NCBI GenBank assembly: GCA_963810775.1
Contig: CAWEOT010000025.1
Span: 1 to 64,000 of the forward strand
Direction of reading: 5' to 3'
DNA length: 64,000 bases
Origin: DATBVX01 sp963810775
Lineage (GTDB): Bacteria; Pseudomonadota; Gammaproteobacteria; Steroidobacterales; Steroidobacteraceae
A model generated the notes under the pieces. The model saw only the letters and a list, made by a program, of their open reading frames with translations, had not been told where the DNA came from and ran no database searches. The position numbers and the translations under genes are program-made. Of the stretch, positions 1 through 7,890 are shown in pieces; within the stretch, counting starts at the first letter, position 1; every line of letters starts with the position of its first letter.

Positions 1-1384
1 CCGCCGGCAAGAAATCGATCGGATAAACGATCGTGATCGCCGGCACTTCCTTGGCGCCGAAATCGAACGTGCGCACACGGTCGACGATCTGTGTCACGAG
101 CTCGGGCGCATTCATGTCGGTAGCGTGCAACTGGCAGAACGACACGCTGCCGTTCGGCTCGATCGTGAGCCTCAGAATCATCTGGCCCTGCAAGGTCGGA
201 TCCCTGCGCAGCTCCCGGTTGTACAGCCGATAGAGCGATGACTTGTAGCGATCGAACACGATCTGAATCTCTTCGTCGGTGCGAGCCAGGCCCGGCCCGT
301 TACTCAACGGGTGCTCTCCCGGCCCGATGGTGCTGATGTTGCTTGACGCGCGCGTCAACGCAGCACCGCGGATCGCACCCCGTTCGCCGCCCCCATTGGG
401 GCCGAAATCGCGGCTGAGCGCGGCGAGCTTGATCCCGCCGCTGGACCCCGGCGCATTGGTCGTCAGCATCGAACGCTCGGGTCGCGATATCGCGCGCTGA
501 TCCGAATTGTTGATGCGTGCCTGCGAGCCGAGCCGGTCAAGGATTGGAGCTTCCTTCAAGGCAGCGAGCTTCTCGCGAAACGCGAGAATTCCCTGCTCCG
601 GTCCCGGGACCTCGCTCGGCTCCGGCTTCCGCTCCTCAGGCTTGGTGGACTGTTTCGGAGGCTCCGGCTTCTCGACCGGCTTCTGCTCGGCGAGCTTCTC
701 CGGCTGCGGCCTCAACTCTTCGGGCGGTGGTGGCAGTAGATGCTGCTCCATCATCATGGTCACCACGCGCTCGGGAACCTCGGCCGTCTCCTGCAGTTCG
801 CTCAAGGGCAGATCGATCAGGGGAATGATCAACGCGAATAGCAGGCTGAGGAGGAGCGCCGCGGTGACGGACTTGCGGAAGCGCCGATCGTCTTCGGCCT
901 CGCGCATCCATGGCTTTGCCGACTCGCCAGCACGAACCGCATCGATTTCGCGCTCGACGATCCATTCGTGTTTGCGCTGCTCCGCTTCGTCCAGTGCCTC
1001 GAAGACATCGTCCTCGAGCAAATAAGTGTGTTCCTCCTGCTGCGTGATCTCTTCGATGAGCTCCCGTCGGGAATCCTCGATCTCGGCCACGCGCTTCTGG
1101 AAGACTTCCACGCGCTCTCGCACGCGGCGGAGGTGTTCGACACTCGTATCTGTGGCCGCTCCGTCGCCCCAGAACAGGCCGGCTCCACCGACGGCGCGGA
1201 GCTCCTCTAACGCACCGCACGCATCCTGTAGCAAGCGATGCTGCTTGCGCTCGGTCGCGAGGCTATCGAGCTGTGCGTCGATCGCGCGCAGGTCGCGCAC
1301 CAGACCCTCGAGCTTCTCGCGGGCTTGTGCGAGGAGCACCTCCAGGTCCTGGGTAGTTACGGCATCTAGAGTTGCAGCTTCCAT
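1..1384 (-). CDS. AgmX/PglI C-terminal domain protein (TonB-like energy transducer), 3' end cut by window edge
   Basis: The open frame runs from ATG 1384 to the left edge without a stop (461 codons). Residues 1-165 are charged and helical, probably a cytoplasmic coiled coil. One membrane segment lies at about 172-190. A Pro/Glu/Lys-rich spacer (about 215-265) of the kind that spans the periplasm in TonB proteins follows. The end (about 365-461) matches the AgmX/PglI tail: a YxxxLYRLYNREL-type helix, then LQGQMILRLTIEPNG and a final VYPIDF strand. It is the last visible gene of the motor operon, 51 bases after the second exbD. By family it would couple the ExbB/ExbD proton channel to periplasmic or outer-membrane partners. 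The large cytoplasmic N-terminus is unusual for a plain TonB and recalls the multi-domain Myxococcus AgmX/GltJ. The partner is unknown. Confidence 0.85.
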   Translation of the reverse strand, partial: MEAATLDAVTTQDLEVLLAQAREKLEGLVRDLRAIDAQLDSLATERKQHRLLQDACGALEELRAVGGAGLFWGDGAATDTSVEHLRRVRERVEVFQKRVAEIEDSRRELIEEITQQEEHTYLLEDDVFEALDEAEQRKHEWIVEREIDAVRAGESAKPWMREAEDDRRFRKSVTAALLLSLLFALIIPLIDLPLSELQETAEVPERVVTMMMEQHLLPPPPEELRPQPEKLAEQKPVEKPEPPKQSTKPEERKPEPSEVPGPEQGILAFREKLAALKEAPILDRLGSQARINNSDQRAISRPERSMLTTNAPGSSGGIKLAALSRDFGPNGGGERGAIRGAALTRASSNISTIGPGEHPLSNGPGLARTDEEIQIVFDRYKSSLYRLYNRELRRDPTLQGQMILRLTIEPNGSVSFCQLHATDMNAPELVTQIVDRVRTFDFGAKEVPAITIVYPIDFLPA

Positions 1385-1435
1385 GAAATTACCTGGGACT
1401 TGAGAATGATTGGGAGAGCGAACGCGATTACGTCT

Positions 1436-1966
1436 CTAGGCCCTGTTCTGGCCGACAGCGTCGATCGTCTTTTCCTTCTCGATTACGGCCAGCGAAATCT
1501 TGCCGTAGGAGGCTGCAGTACATGTCGCCATCACTTTCTTCACGACGTCGTACGGCAGGGACTTGTCCGCCAGCACCGTGATCTCGCGTGTTGCCAGCTC
1601 TCCATTCCCCGACGCTGGCGCCGTGTTCGCGAGCATTGGCCGTTCGAGTACCGCGCGCAGCGGCTCGATGAGCGGAGTTGCGGACTCACGGATCTCTCCA
1701 ATGGTCGCGATCAGCTCGTTCTGCACGAACAACTGATCCTTGGTGATCATCACCACCACGGACTGCTTCGGCTGGACATCCGCAGTCGACTGCGGAATCT
1801 CGACGCCCTTCGCGTTCTGGACGACTTCCACATTCGTGGTGTACACGAGCAGGAACGCCACCATCACCGACAGGATGTCGATCAGCGGAATCAGGTTGAG
1901 CTCCACTTCCGCACGGTGCCGCGGACTGCTCTTCATCGTGCTGCGGACAGGGATGAACGGGGTCAT
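1436..1966 (-). CDS. ExbD/TolR-type proton-channel subunit (second copy)
   Basis: A 176-residue protein with the ExbD plan: a short cytoplasmic N-terminus, one membrane helix starting LNLIPLIDILSVMVAFLLV (about 24-43) with the conserved Asp that carries protons (in PLIDIL), then a periplasmic domain with the alternating strands ITVLADKSLPYDVVKKVM. It overlaps the preceding exbD-like gene by four bases (ATGA type), which implies translational coupling; a GGAG motif precedes the ATG. With the ExbB-type protein it should form the ion-driven stator that powers the AgmX-like protein. Two different ExbD proteins beside one ExbB is the AglRQS arrangement of gliding-motility motors. Confidence 0.9.
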   Translation of the reverse strand: MTPFIPVRSTMKSSPRHRAEVELNLIPLIDILSVMVAFLLVYTTNVEVVQNAKGVEIPQSTADVQPKQSVVVMITKDQLFVQNELIATIGEIRESATPLIEPLRAVLERPMLANTAPASGNGELATREITVLADKSLPYDVVKKVMATCTAASYGKISLAVIEKEKTIDAVGQNRA

Positions 1967-2508
1967 GGCGCATCTCCAACAGCGATCTTCGTAAAGAGGG
2001 CCACTCTCGTGAGCTCCGGGGCATCACGATTTTGTACTTCGGTCTGCGGGACATCTTCGTTCTGAGCCGAGAGGTTCAAATCGGTGGCCGCGGCTGGCAC
2101 CTCCGCGCTCCGGATCGCATCCATCACCTGGATGAGGCTGTCATACCGGACGTCGGGCTCTAACAGCACCGAAGCACTGTCCGTCTTCGGGTAATCGCGC
2201 TTCAGCGACACCGCGAGATCGGACAGCGTCTTCAGGTCGTATTCGCCACTCACTGATGGGATCGTGGCAATCAGCGCCGTGCCGTTCGTCAGCTCGAGGC
2301 CGTCCTTGCGCACGATCACCTCGAGTCTGAAGGTCGGCTCAGTAACTTTGCCGTCCGCAGCACTCGGGAGGTCGAGCTGCAGGATCGTGATGCGCGCAAA
2401 TACCGCCGTCATCAGCAGGAACGTGACCAGCACCGTGAAGATGTCGATCATCGGCACCAGCAGTAGCCCGGCCGGTTTACGCATGCGACGCGTGTGACTG
2501 TCGTACAT
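1963..2508 (-). CDS. ExbD/TolR-type proton-channel subunit (first copy)
   Basis: A 181-residue ExbD family protein: basic N-terminus, one membrane helix LLLVPMIDIFTVLVTFLLMT (about 15-34) with the proton-carrying Asp in PMIDIF, and a periplasmic domain. It diverges from the second ExbD after the helix, so the pair probably forms a heteromeric stator rather than a redundant duplicate. The ATG follows an AAGGA ribosome site and lies nine bases after the ExbB stop. The C-terminal 30 residues are an acidic tail not seen in the short ExbD proteins of TonB systems. Confidence 0.9.
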   Translation of the reverse strand: MYDSHTRRMRKPAGLLLVPMIDIFTVLVTFLLMTAVFARITILQLDLPSAADGKVTEPTFRLEVIVRKDGLELTNGTALIATIPSVSGEYDLKTLSDLAVSLKRDYPKTDSASVLLEPDVRYDSLIQVMDAIRSAEVPAAATDLNLSAQNEDVPQTEVQNRDAPELTRVALFTKIAVGDAP

Positions 2509-2517
2509 GGGCGATCC

Positions 2518-3198
2518 TTATCCGTTCGCGACCCGCGCCAATCCGATATGGCTTTGAGCCAGGGTCGACTGACGAGTCGTGAGTACGGTCAGGAACTTGA
2601 TGGAGGCCGCCTCCAGGTTCTCGATCAGCTGGGCGGTCTTCGACTGCAGCAGAGCATGCAGCACCAGGAACGGCACGGCAGTGATAAGGCCGAACGCCGT
2701 GCAGTTCATCGCCTCTGAGATGCTCGCCGACAACAGGCTCGCTTTCTCCGCCGGATTCACCGTCGCCACCGCGGAAAAGGCGTGAATCAGACCGCTGACG
2801 GTGCCCAGCAACCCGAGCAGCGTCGCGACATTCGCCAGGGTCGCGAGGTAGTGGGTCCTCTTCTCGAGGCGCGGCATGATCTGAGTCATGGTCTCCTGCA
2901 TGGCGGTCTTGACGTCGTCACGGCGTCGCACCGCGCCCTGCAGGGCCAGCCCCACGCTCAGCAGCCGGGAGATGACCGAATCGTCCTTGCCGGTCAGGTC
3001 TCGTGCCTTATCGAAGTCGCCCTTGGACAGGGCCGGTTCGACCGCAGTCCATACATTGCGATTCCTGACGCTCATTCTCGTGAGCGTGACGTAGCGCTCG
3101 ACCGCGATCGCGGTCCCGACTGCGCCCACGAGCAGAATCGGGATCATGAAAGGGCCGCCTTGCACGAAGATCTTTACGATTGAGTAAAAGATGTCCAC
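2518..3198 (-). CDS. MotA/TolQ/ExbB-type proton channel protein
   Basis: The protein (226 residues from the chosen start) has the TolQ/ExbB topology: an N-terminal helix (FMIPILLVGAVGTAIAVERY), a cytoplasmic loop, and two adjacent helices (LATLANVATLLGLLGTVSGLI and a later FGLITAVPFLVLHALL) with the typical TLLGLLGTVSGLIHAF channel motif. The GTG at 3198 is preferred because a GAGAGG ribosome site sits nine bases upstream; a TTG at 3222 would extend it by eight residues. It forms the proton channel with the two ExbD-type proteins that follow. Confidence 0.9.
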   Translation of the reverse strand: MDIFYSIVKIFVQGGPFMIPILLVGAVGTAIAVERYVTLTRMSVRNRNVWTAVEPALSKGDFDKARDLTGKDDSVISRLLSVGLALQGAVRRRDDVKTAMQETMTQIMPRLEKRTHYLATLANVATLLGLLGTVSGLIHAFSAVATVNPAEKASLLSASISEAMNCTAFGLITAVPFLVLHALLQSKTAQLIENLEAASIKFLTVLTTRQSTLAQSHIGLARVANG

Positions 3199-3222
3199 GG
3201 TTTCAACCTCTCGTGTAGCCAA

Positions 3223-3612
3223 TCACTTTGAATTCGATCTGATCTGGTAATACGCCAGCTCCCGCATGAACACTTCCTTGTCCACGGGCTGGGTGGAATC
3301 GTCGAGAAGCCTCGAGATCCCAGGTGTTTCGCCGAGCTGCGAGCCTTTCCAGGGAACGATCACCAGCGACTTCGGGGCCTCGTCATTTCCCAGAATCGAC
3401 ATGCCCGACATATTCACGTCGCCTTCGGCTTTCGCTTCCTCCTTCTTCGCGTCGGCTTTCGGTTCCTCCTTGTTCGCGTGTGCCTCGGCTTTCGGTTGCT
3501 CCTTGTTCACGGCTACCCGCTGCGGCGCGGTTGTGCTTTCGACCGCGTCGTCGGCTGCGACAGCGGCTGCGAACAGCAGCAGCGGCATGAAGAAGGTGAC
3601 GTTGCGAAACAT
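3223..3612 (-). CDS. small secreted Lys/Glu/Ala-rich protein of the motor operon, function unknown
   Basis: About 129 residues from MFRNVTFF. A signal peptide (hydrophobic stretch FFMPLLLFAAAVAA, cleavage near ADDA) is followed by a low-complexity region of imperfect KEEPKA-type repeats, and then a compact C-terminal half (MSILGNDEAPKSLVIVPWKG...) that may fold. An earlier ATG at 3657 would overlap the preceding TPR gene; the start at 3612 fits the signal peptide. It lies between the TPR lipoprotein and the ExbB gene, so a periplasmic accessory role is likely. I do not recognise the family. Confidence 0.7.
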   Translation of the reverse strand: MFRNVTFFMPLLLFAAAVAADDAVESTTAPQRVAVNKEQPKAEAHANKEEPKADAKKEEAKAEGDVNMSGMSILGNDEAPKSLVIVPWKGSQLGETPGISRLLDDSTQPVDKEVFMRELAYYQIRSNSK

Positions 3613-3620
3613 GCGTCCTC

Positions 3621-4286
3621 CTAGCGGCCCGCCCGGGCGCGCAGATCGGTAATCCACATCGCGGCGTTGCTGTCACCCGGCACTACCTGTTGGTACGCCA
3701 CGTAGTTGTCCAGGGCGCAGCTGAGATCCGCGAGATACAGATCGCACAGGATCGCGAGATTCAGCCTCGCGAAGTGAAACTCCGGAGCCAGCGCCAGCGC
3801 CTTTTCATAGCTCGCTCGTGCCGCTGCGAATTCGCCTTTGCGGCGATAGAGCATGCCGAGCTCGTTGTAGGCGACCGGGTGACGAGGATTGAGCTCCAGA
3901 GCCCGCTTCAGGCTGGCGATCCCTTGGTCCAGATCGCCCGACCTTCCATATGCGATGCCGAGATCGATATGAGGTGCTGTCACGTCGGGCGCAGCCTTTG
4001 TGACCTCGAGCAGCAACGCGATGCCCTGCGCATATTCCTTTTGCTCGAGGAATCGTATGGCGCTGTCGTATTGGCTACGCGTGTCGACCGCGACACGCAC
4101 GTCCTCGGCAATCGTGAATCCAGTTTCGTCCTGCTGAATCTGCGCCTGCGGAATGTGCTTGGTCTGCGCGACCTGCTTGGTCGCGGGAGCGGTGGCAGAG
4201 CAGGCGATGAGCGTCAACGCCGCCGCGAGCCCGGGCATCGCGCGGCAGGCCAACACCAACAATCCAGCGTGAGTACGTGATGGCAC
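3621..4286 (-). CDS. TPR-repeat lipoprotein
   Basis: A 221-residue protein with a lipoprotein signal: the hydrophobic stretch LAAALTLIAC ends in a lipobox with Cys29. Two to three TPR units follow (YAQGIALLLEVTKAAPDV, GDLDQGIASLKRALELNPRHP, GEFAAARASYEKALALAPEF), each with the usual Gly/Ala/Pro spacing. It should sit on the periplasmic face of the inner or outer membrane as a scaffold. In Myxococcus gliding clusters the TPR lipoprotein AglT has a comparable place beside the ExbB/ExbD genes. It starts four bases after the stop of the large TPR gene. Confidence 0.85.
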   Translation of the reverse strand: MPSRTHAGLLVLACRAMPGLAAALTLIACSATAPATKQVAQTKHIPQAQIQQDETGFTIAEDVRVAVDTRSQYDSAIRFLEQKEYAQGIALLLEVTKAAPDVTAPHIDLGIAYGRSGDLDQGIASLKRALELNPRHPVAYNELGMLYRRKGEFAAARASYEKALALAPEFHFARLNLAILCDLYLADLSCALDNYVAYQQVVPGDSNAAMWITDLRARAGR

Positions 4287-4289
4287 GAG

Positions 4290-5522
4290 CTACTCCCGGG
4301 TATTGGTCTGCTCGAGGAGCGTTGCCTGGCCCACGCCGACGGTTGGCGCGAGAGCCGCGGTTGCGGCTGGTACAGCCGGGGGCGCCACTGCGGCGCTGTC
4401 GACGGCGACGCCGGGTTGCTCCGGGTGGCGATACACGTAGCGATCGATCGAACCGAGGAACCCGCTGCTGAGCTCGGACTTCGCGTAGCGTCCCGGCTTC
4501 AGAACCGCAAGGCGCGCCAGGCTCTTTTCCGTCCACGCGTTGTAGATTCCTTCAGTCATCAGCTCGAGGTTCTTCTCGTGGACTGCAATGGCCTTCTCCT
4601 CGAACGGGAAAGCCTCTTCCTCGATCGCGTCCTCGTAATTCTGCAGGTCCGCTGCGCTGAGGCCCGCAGGGCGCTCTGATTCGGCCAGCGAGCGGCTGAA
4701 GTTCGAATAGACCTCGGCCATATAGAAGGTGGCCGCTGCCGTCACTTCGCCCACTTCGTAGGTGACGAGATTGCCGAAGGCCTGGATCGCCGCATCCATT
4801 GCCAGCCGCTTGTCCTGCAGGCTGCGCTCGAAGGGCTGCAGGAGCTTCACTGCCGCAAAGCGCTCGTAGAGCTCCTCTGACAGCACCAGCGCGGAGCGAG
4901 CCGCGACATTCCTGGTCCGGTCCGTTCGCTCGCTGCCCGCCCCGGCATCGATGCGAACGATCTCCTTGAGCTGCTCGTGATAGCGTGCTTCGTCGTTCCT
5001 CGCCTTGAAGATCTCGGCGATCTTGAAGCGCGTCTCCACCGCCGTCTCGACCGGCTTCGGAAACTGTTCTACGTAGCGCGAATACACATCCAGCGCGCGA
5101 TCCACGGTCTTCGACTGCTCGTACAGGTCTCCCGCGAGCAGCAACGCCTCGGCGCGCATGTCGGCACTCTCCGACTCCGCGGCGACGCGCTCGTACTCTC
5201 CGGCGGCTTGCGACAGCTGGCCCGCCTCGCGGTGCACGAACGCAAGCTGTTTCGTCGCCTGCTTTTCGAGCTCGTGCCCTGGGTACGTACGGCGGAACGC
5301 GTCCAGCACGTCAGCTGCGGCGGTCCAGTCCTTCAGGCGAATCAGTGCAGCGCCTGCGTCGTACTGCGCACCCGCGCAGATCTTCGATGTCGGCGCGGCC
5401 TGCCTGACGCGCAGGAAATGGTCGGCCGCCGCGCGGTATTCGCCCAGCTCATTCGCCTGCTCGCCCTGCTTGTAGATCGAGGCGGCCAGGTTTTCCACGA
5501 GCGCGGGCACGCGATTGGTCAT
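4290..5522 (-). CDS. large TPR protein, C-terminal part (gene split by frameshift)
   Basis: This is a 410-codon frame whose apparent start at 5522 lies inside the last codons of the upstream 677-residue TPR frame. Its first residues (NRVPALVENLAASIYKQGEQ) continue the TPR pattern of that frame without a gap, and it has no signal peptide of its own, so I read the two as one gene of about 1,060 residues interrupted near 5515-5525. The part contains further TPR/YfiO-like helices (YRAAADHFLRVRQAAPTS, DWTAAADVLDAFRRTYPGH) and ends with a proline/alanine-rich tail. It is probably periplasmic. Separate translation cannot be excluded but looks unlikely. Confidence 0.8.
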   Translation of the reverse strand: MTNRVPALVENLAASIYKQGEQANELGEYRAAADHFLRVRQAAPTSKICAGAQYDAGAALIRLKDWTAAADVLDAFRRTYPGHELEKQATKQLAFVHREAGQLSQAAGEYERVAAESESADMRAEALLLAGDLYEQSKTVDRALDVYSRYVEQFPKPVETAVETRFKIAEIFKARNDEARYHEQLKEIVRIDAGAGSERTDRTRNVAARSALVLSEELYERFAAVKLLQPFERSLQDKRLAMDAAIQAFGNLVTYEVGEVTAAATFYMAEVYSNFSRSLAESERPAGLSAADLQNYEDAIEEEAFPFEEKAIAVHEKNLELMTEGIYNAWTEKSLARLAVLKPGRYAKSELSSGFLGSIDRYVYRHPEQPGVAVDSAAVAPPAVPAATAALAPTVGVGQATLLEQTNTRE

Positions 5523-7482
5523 CCTGAGGCGTCACCTCGAGAACGCGCGTATAGGCCTGCTCCGCCGGCTGATACTGGGCGAGGTCAAACGATGAGTGGG
5601 CGACGACGACCCAAGCCGTGCGCCGCACAGGAGGCGTCGCATTGGGGAAACTGTCGATGAGCTTTTGGGCAGAGCTCTTCGCCAGCGCGAAGTCCTTCAT
5701 GTCGTACAGGTCTTCGGCGGCTGCGCTCAATACCACGGCAGCATGCTCGTGCTGCGGGAAGGTGTCGGCGAACTTGAGCGAACTGTTGACCGTGTCGCGC
5801 CTGGCCGCGTCCTTGGCTTCCGCGCTCACCGTCTTGAGGTACTCGCGGTGCGCGTAGATCGCGGCATATCCGGCCGCCGCCGCTTTCTCGTGCGAGGGAT
5901 AGTCGTATGCCGTGCGTTCGTACTCTCGGGCCGCTCCTGCCTGATCACCGTTCTCGCGCAAGAGATCGGCCAGCTGATAGTTGAGCGGCGGCGCTTGCGC
6001 ATCGCCGTGGAACGAATCGAGGAACTCGCGGTACCAGCGCGACGCCTCCGCGTAGTTGGCGGGCTTCTCCTGCGCCTTACCGGCATCCTGGTACTGCGCG
6101 TGGTAATGATTCGCCAGGTCCTTCAGGTTGCTCTTCAGGTAACTCAGTACCTGCGGCGATCCGCCGACGTCGAAGTGACGCCAGTAATCCGCTTTCAGGC
6201 CGTAGCGGGTGGCGAACTCCTTCTTGGAGTCGAGCACCAGTTTGGGGAAGCCGCCAGCTTCGTAGATCTCGATCGTCCGCATACTGAAGTGCGGCGCGAC
6301 GGGGTGAAGCGGGTACAACGCGACGAATGACTTGTAGACGGTTGCGGCGTCGTTGTAGCGGAGCTTGGCGAGATAGAAGTCGCCGAAGTAGCGATACACG
6401 CGGTCTTCGTAGCTGCGATGTCCGTTGGCGGAGAAGTACTCGCCGATGACTTCCGTGCCGCCGAGGTTCGAAAGGCTCAGGCTGATGACCTGGAACGTAT
6501 CCTCGACGCGGCGCTCCTCTTCCTCTTCGTGCGTCGAATCGAAGTCGTAGCCGCTTGCTACCTTGTAGTCGAGCAAGGCGAAGTACCGGTGCAGGGCTTC
6601 TTCGTAGAACTCCTGCTTGTACAAAGTCCATCCGAGCTTGTAGAGAGCGAGCTCGTAGTACTCTGAGCCCGGACCCATGTCGACGACGGCGGTATACGCG
6701 CCCTCCGCATCGCGATATTTCTTCCTGGTAAAGAAGTGCTCTGCTCGCCTGAACTGCACCTCGTCGAGGTAGCGCGAGCGGGGATGCTCAGCAATGAGCT
6801 GCTGCATCACCTTCATGGCTTCGGCGGTGCGACCCAGTTCGTCGCACGCCCGAGCTTTCTGGTAGAGCACCTGGTCGCGGTAAGCGTAGGACGGGTACTT
6901 CGCGAGCAGCTCGTCGTACAGCTTGATGGCCTCCAGCGGCCCGGCTCGCTCGAGATCCGGATTCGCACCGTCCGGCAATGGCAGTTCGGACAATTCGTCG
7001 GCCGAGGCGATGGATTGCTGGTTCGTGGCACGTCGCTCGAGATCGCGCTCCGAAGTCGCCGGCGATGCCGTGTCGATCGCTTTGCGCTGCGCAGCGCGCG
7101 TGTCGATTTTCGCCGTGGCCTGCGGAGCCGGCATTTGCTCAGAGCTGCGATTCGCAGCGCGTGCATCGACTTTGGGGGCGGTGCTCGGCGCCGGCGTCTC
7201 CACCAGCTTGCCGTCTCCCAGAATTCCATACTCCTTCTCGATCTTGAGATCCGCGAGGCGCCGCATGGCTTCCGGTGTCAGGGCGCTGTCGGGAGTCTCG
7301 TCCAGGAAGCGCTGGTAGCTCTGCGTCGCCTTGTCGATGCCCTCATTGACCTGCACGTGCACGTCGGCGGTATCCGCCGGCACCTGGTGCAGACTGGCGA
7401 GCGTGTGCTTGTCCGGGTTCTCGGCGCAGGCGGCGAAAACCAGGGTAGGTGCAACGATCAAGGCCAGGTGAGAGCGGCGCAT
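5449..7482 (-). CDS. large TPR lipoprotein, N-terminal part (gene split by frameshift)
   Basis: A lipoprotein signal (LIVAPTLVFAAC, lipobox Cys19) is followed by a linker with a repeated RAANRSSEQ / RAAQRKAIDT-like Ala/Arg segment (about 85-150), then many TPR/outer-membrane-assembly-type repeats, for example AIKLYDELLAKYPSYAYRDQ and AAREYERTAYDYPSHEKAAA. The last 24 residues (after TPQDD) turn into Arg/Gly-rich non-TPR sequence, while the real continuation is found in the overlapping frame 4290-5522. The whole would be a membrane-anchored, periplasmic TPR scaffold in the ExbB/ExbD/AgmX operon, in a position like that of the large TPR proteins of Agl-Glt clusters. The break is a one-base gain or two-base loss around the sequence GATGACC. 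Confidence 0.85.
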   Translation of the reverse strand: MRRSHLALIVAPTLVFAACAENPDKHTLASLHQVPADTADVHVQVNEGIDKATQSYQRFLDETPDSALTPEAMRRLADLKIEKEYGILGDGKLVETPAPSTAPKVDARAANRSSEQMPAPQATAKIDTRAAQRKAIDTASPATSERDLERRATNQQSIASADELSELPLPDGANPDLERAGPLEAIKLYDELLAKYPSYAYRDQVLYQKARACDELGRTAEAMKVMQQLIAEHPRSRYLDEVQFRRAEHFFTRKKYRDAEGAYTAVVDMGPGSEYYELALYKLGWTLYKQEFYEEALHRYFALLDYKVASGYDFDSTHEEEEERRVEDTFQVISLSLSNLGGTEVIGEYFSANGHRSYEDRVYRYFGDFYLAKLRYNDAATVYKSFVALYPLHPVAPHFSMRTIEIYEAGGFPKLVLDSKKEFATRYGLKADYWRHFDVGGSPQVLSYLKSNLKDLANHYHAQYQDAGKAQEKPANYAEASRWYREFLDSFHGDAQAPPLNYQLADLLRENGDQAGAAREYERTAYDYPSHEKAAAAGYAAIYAHREYLKTVSAEAKDAARRDTVNSSLKFADTFPQHEHAAVVLSAAAEDLYDMKDFALAKSSAQKLIDSFPNATPPVRRTAWVVVAHSSFDLAQYQPAEQAYTRVLEVTPQDDQSRARARGKPGRLDLQAGRAGE

Positions 7483-7890
7483 TCAGAGCCCTCCGCCGGC
7501 CTGCGTCTTCGTGGCGCGATCGTAGCTATCCGCAACCGCATAACGTGCCTGGGTCTGATAGACCTCGAGGCGCTGGCCGCGGGCCTTGAGCTCGTTGGTT
7601 GCAACGGTCTCGATCAGCTGACCTTGCCGCGCGATCAGCGTATTCACTTCCTGGAGTGCCTCGCGGACACGAGTACGCAGACGGTTGATCGGCAGGTCGT
7701 AACCCACATAGCTGTGCACTGCCGCCTGTCTCGTCCTGACGAACGCGTCGTATCGCGCCCTCAAGATCGCGACGTCGTCGTTGAGCTCGCGCAGATGCTG
7801 GTGCGCTTGCGTCAGGCGTTCGTGGTACTCCGTGCGCAGCGTCCAGGTAAGAACTCCCTTCAGGCGTTGGATGCGCTCCTGGAGAGCTGC
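7483..7890 (-). CDS. second TPR protein, C-terminal coiled-coil part (gene split by frameshift)
   Basis: Reading this frame from 7890 (first codons AALQERIQRLKG) gives 135 residues of charged helix (LTQAHQHLRELNDDVAILRAR, LRTRVREALQEVNTLIARQG) ending QAGGGL. There is no start codon at its beginning; the first possible one is near 7764, in the middle of a helix. It joins directly to the helical end of the upstream frame (ILQQRIHALETAVQ), so it is the missing C-terminus of that protein. The sequence appears to lack one base near 7890. The stop abuts the ATG of the next TPR gene at 7482. Confidence 0.75.
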   Translation of the reverse strand, partial: AALQERIQRLKGVLTWTLRTEYHERLTQAHQHLRELNDDVAILRARYDAFVRTRQAAVHSYVGYDLPINRLRTRVREALQEVNTLIARQGQLIETVATNELKARGQRLEVYQTQARYAVADSYDRATKTQAGGGL

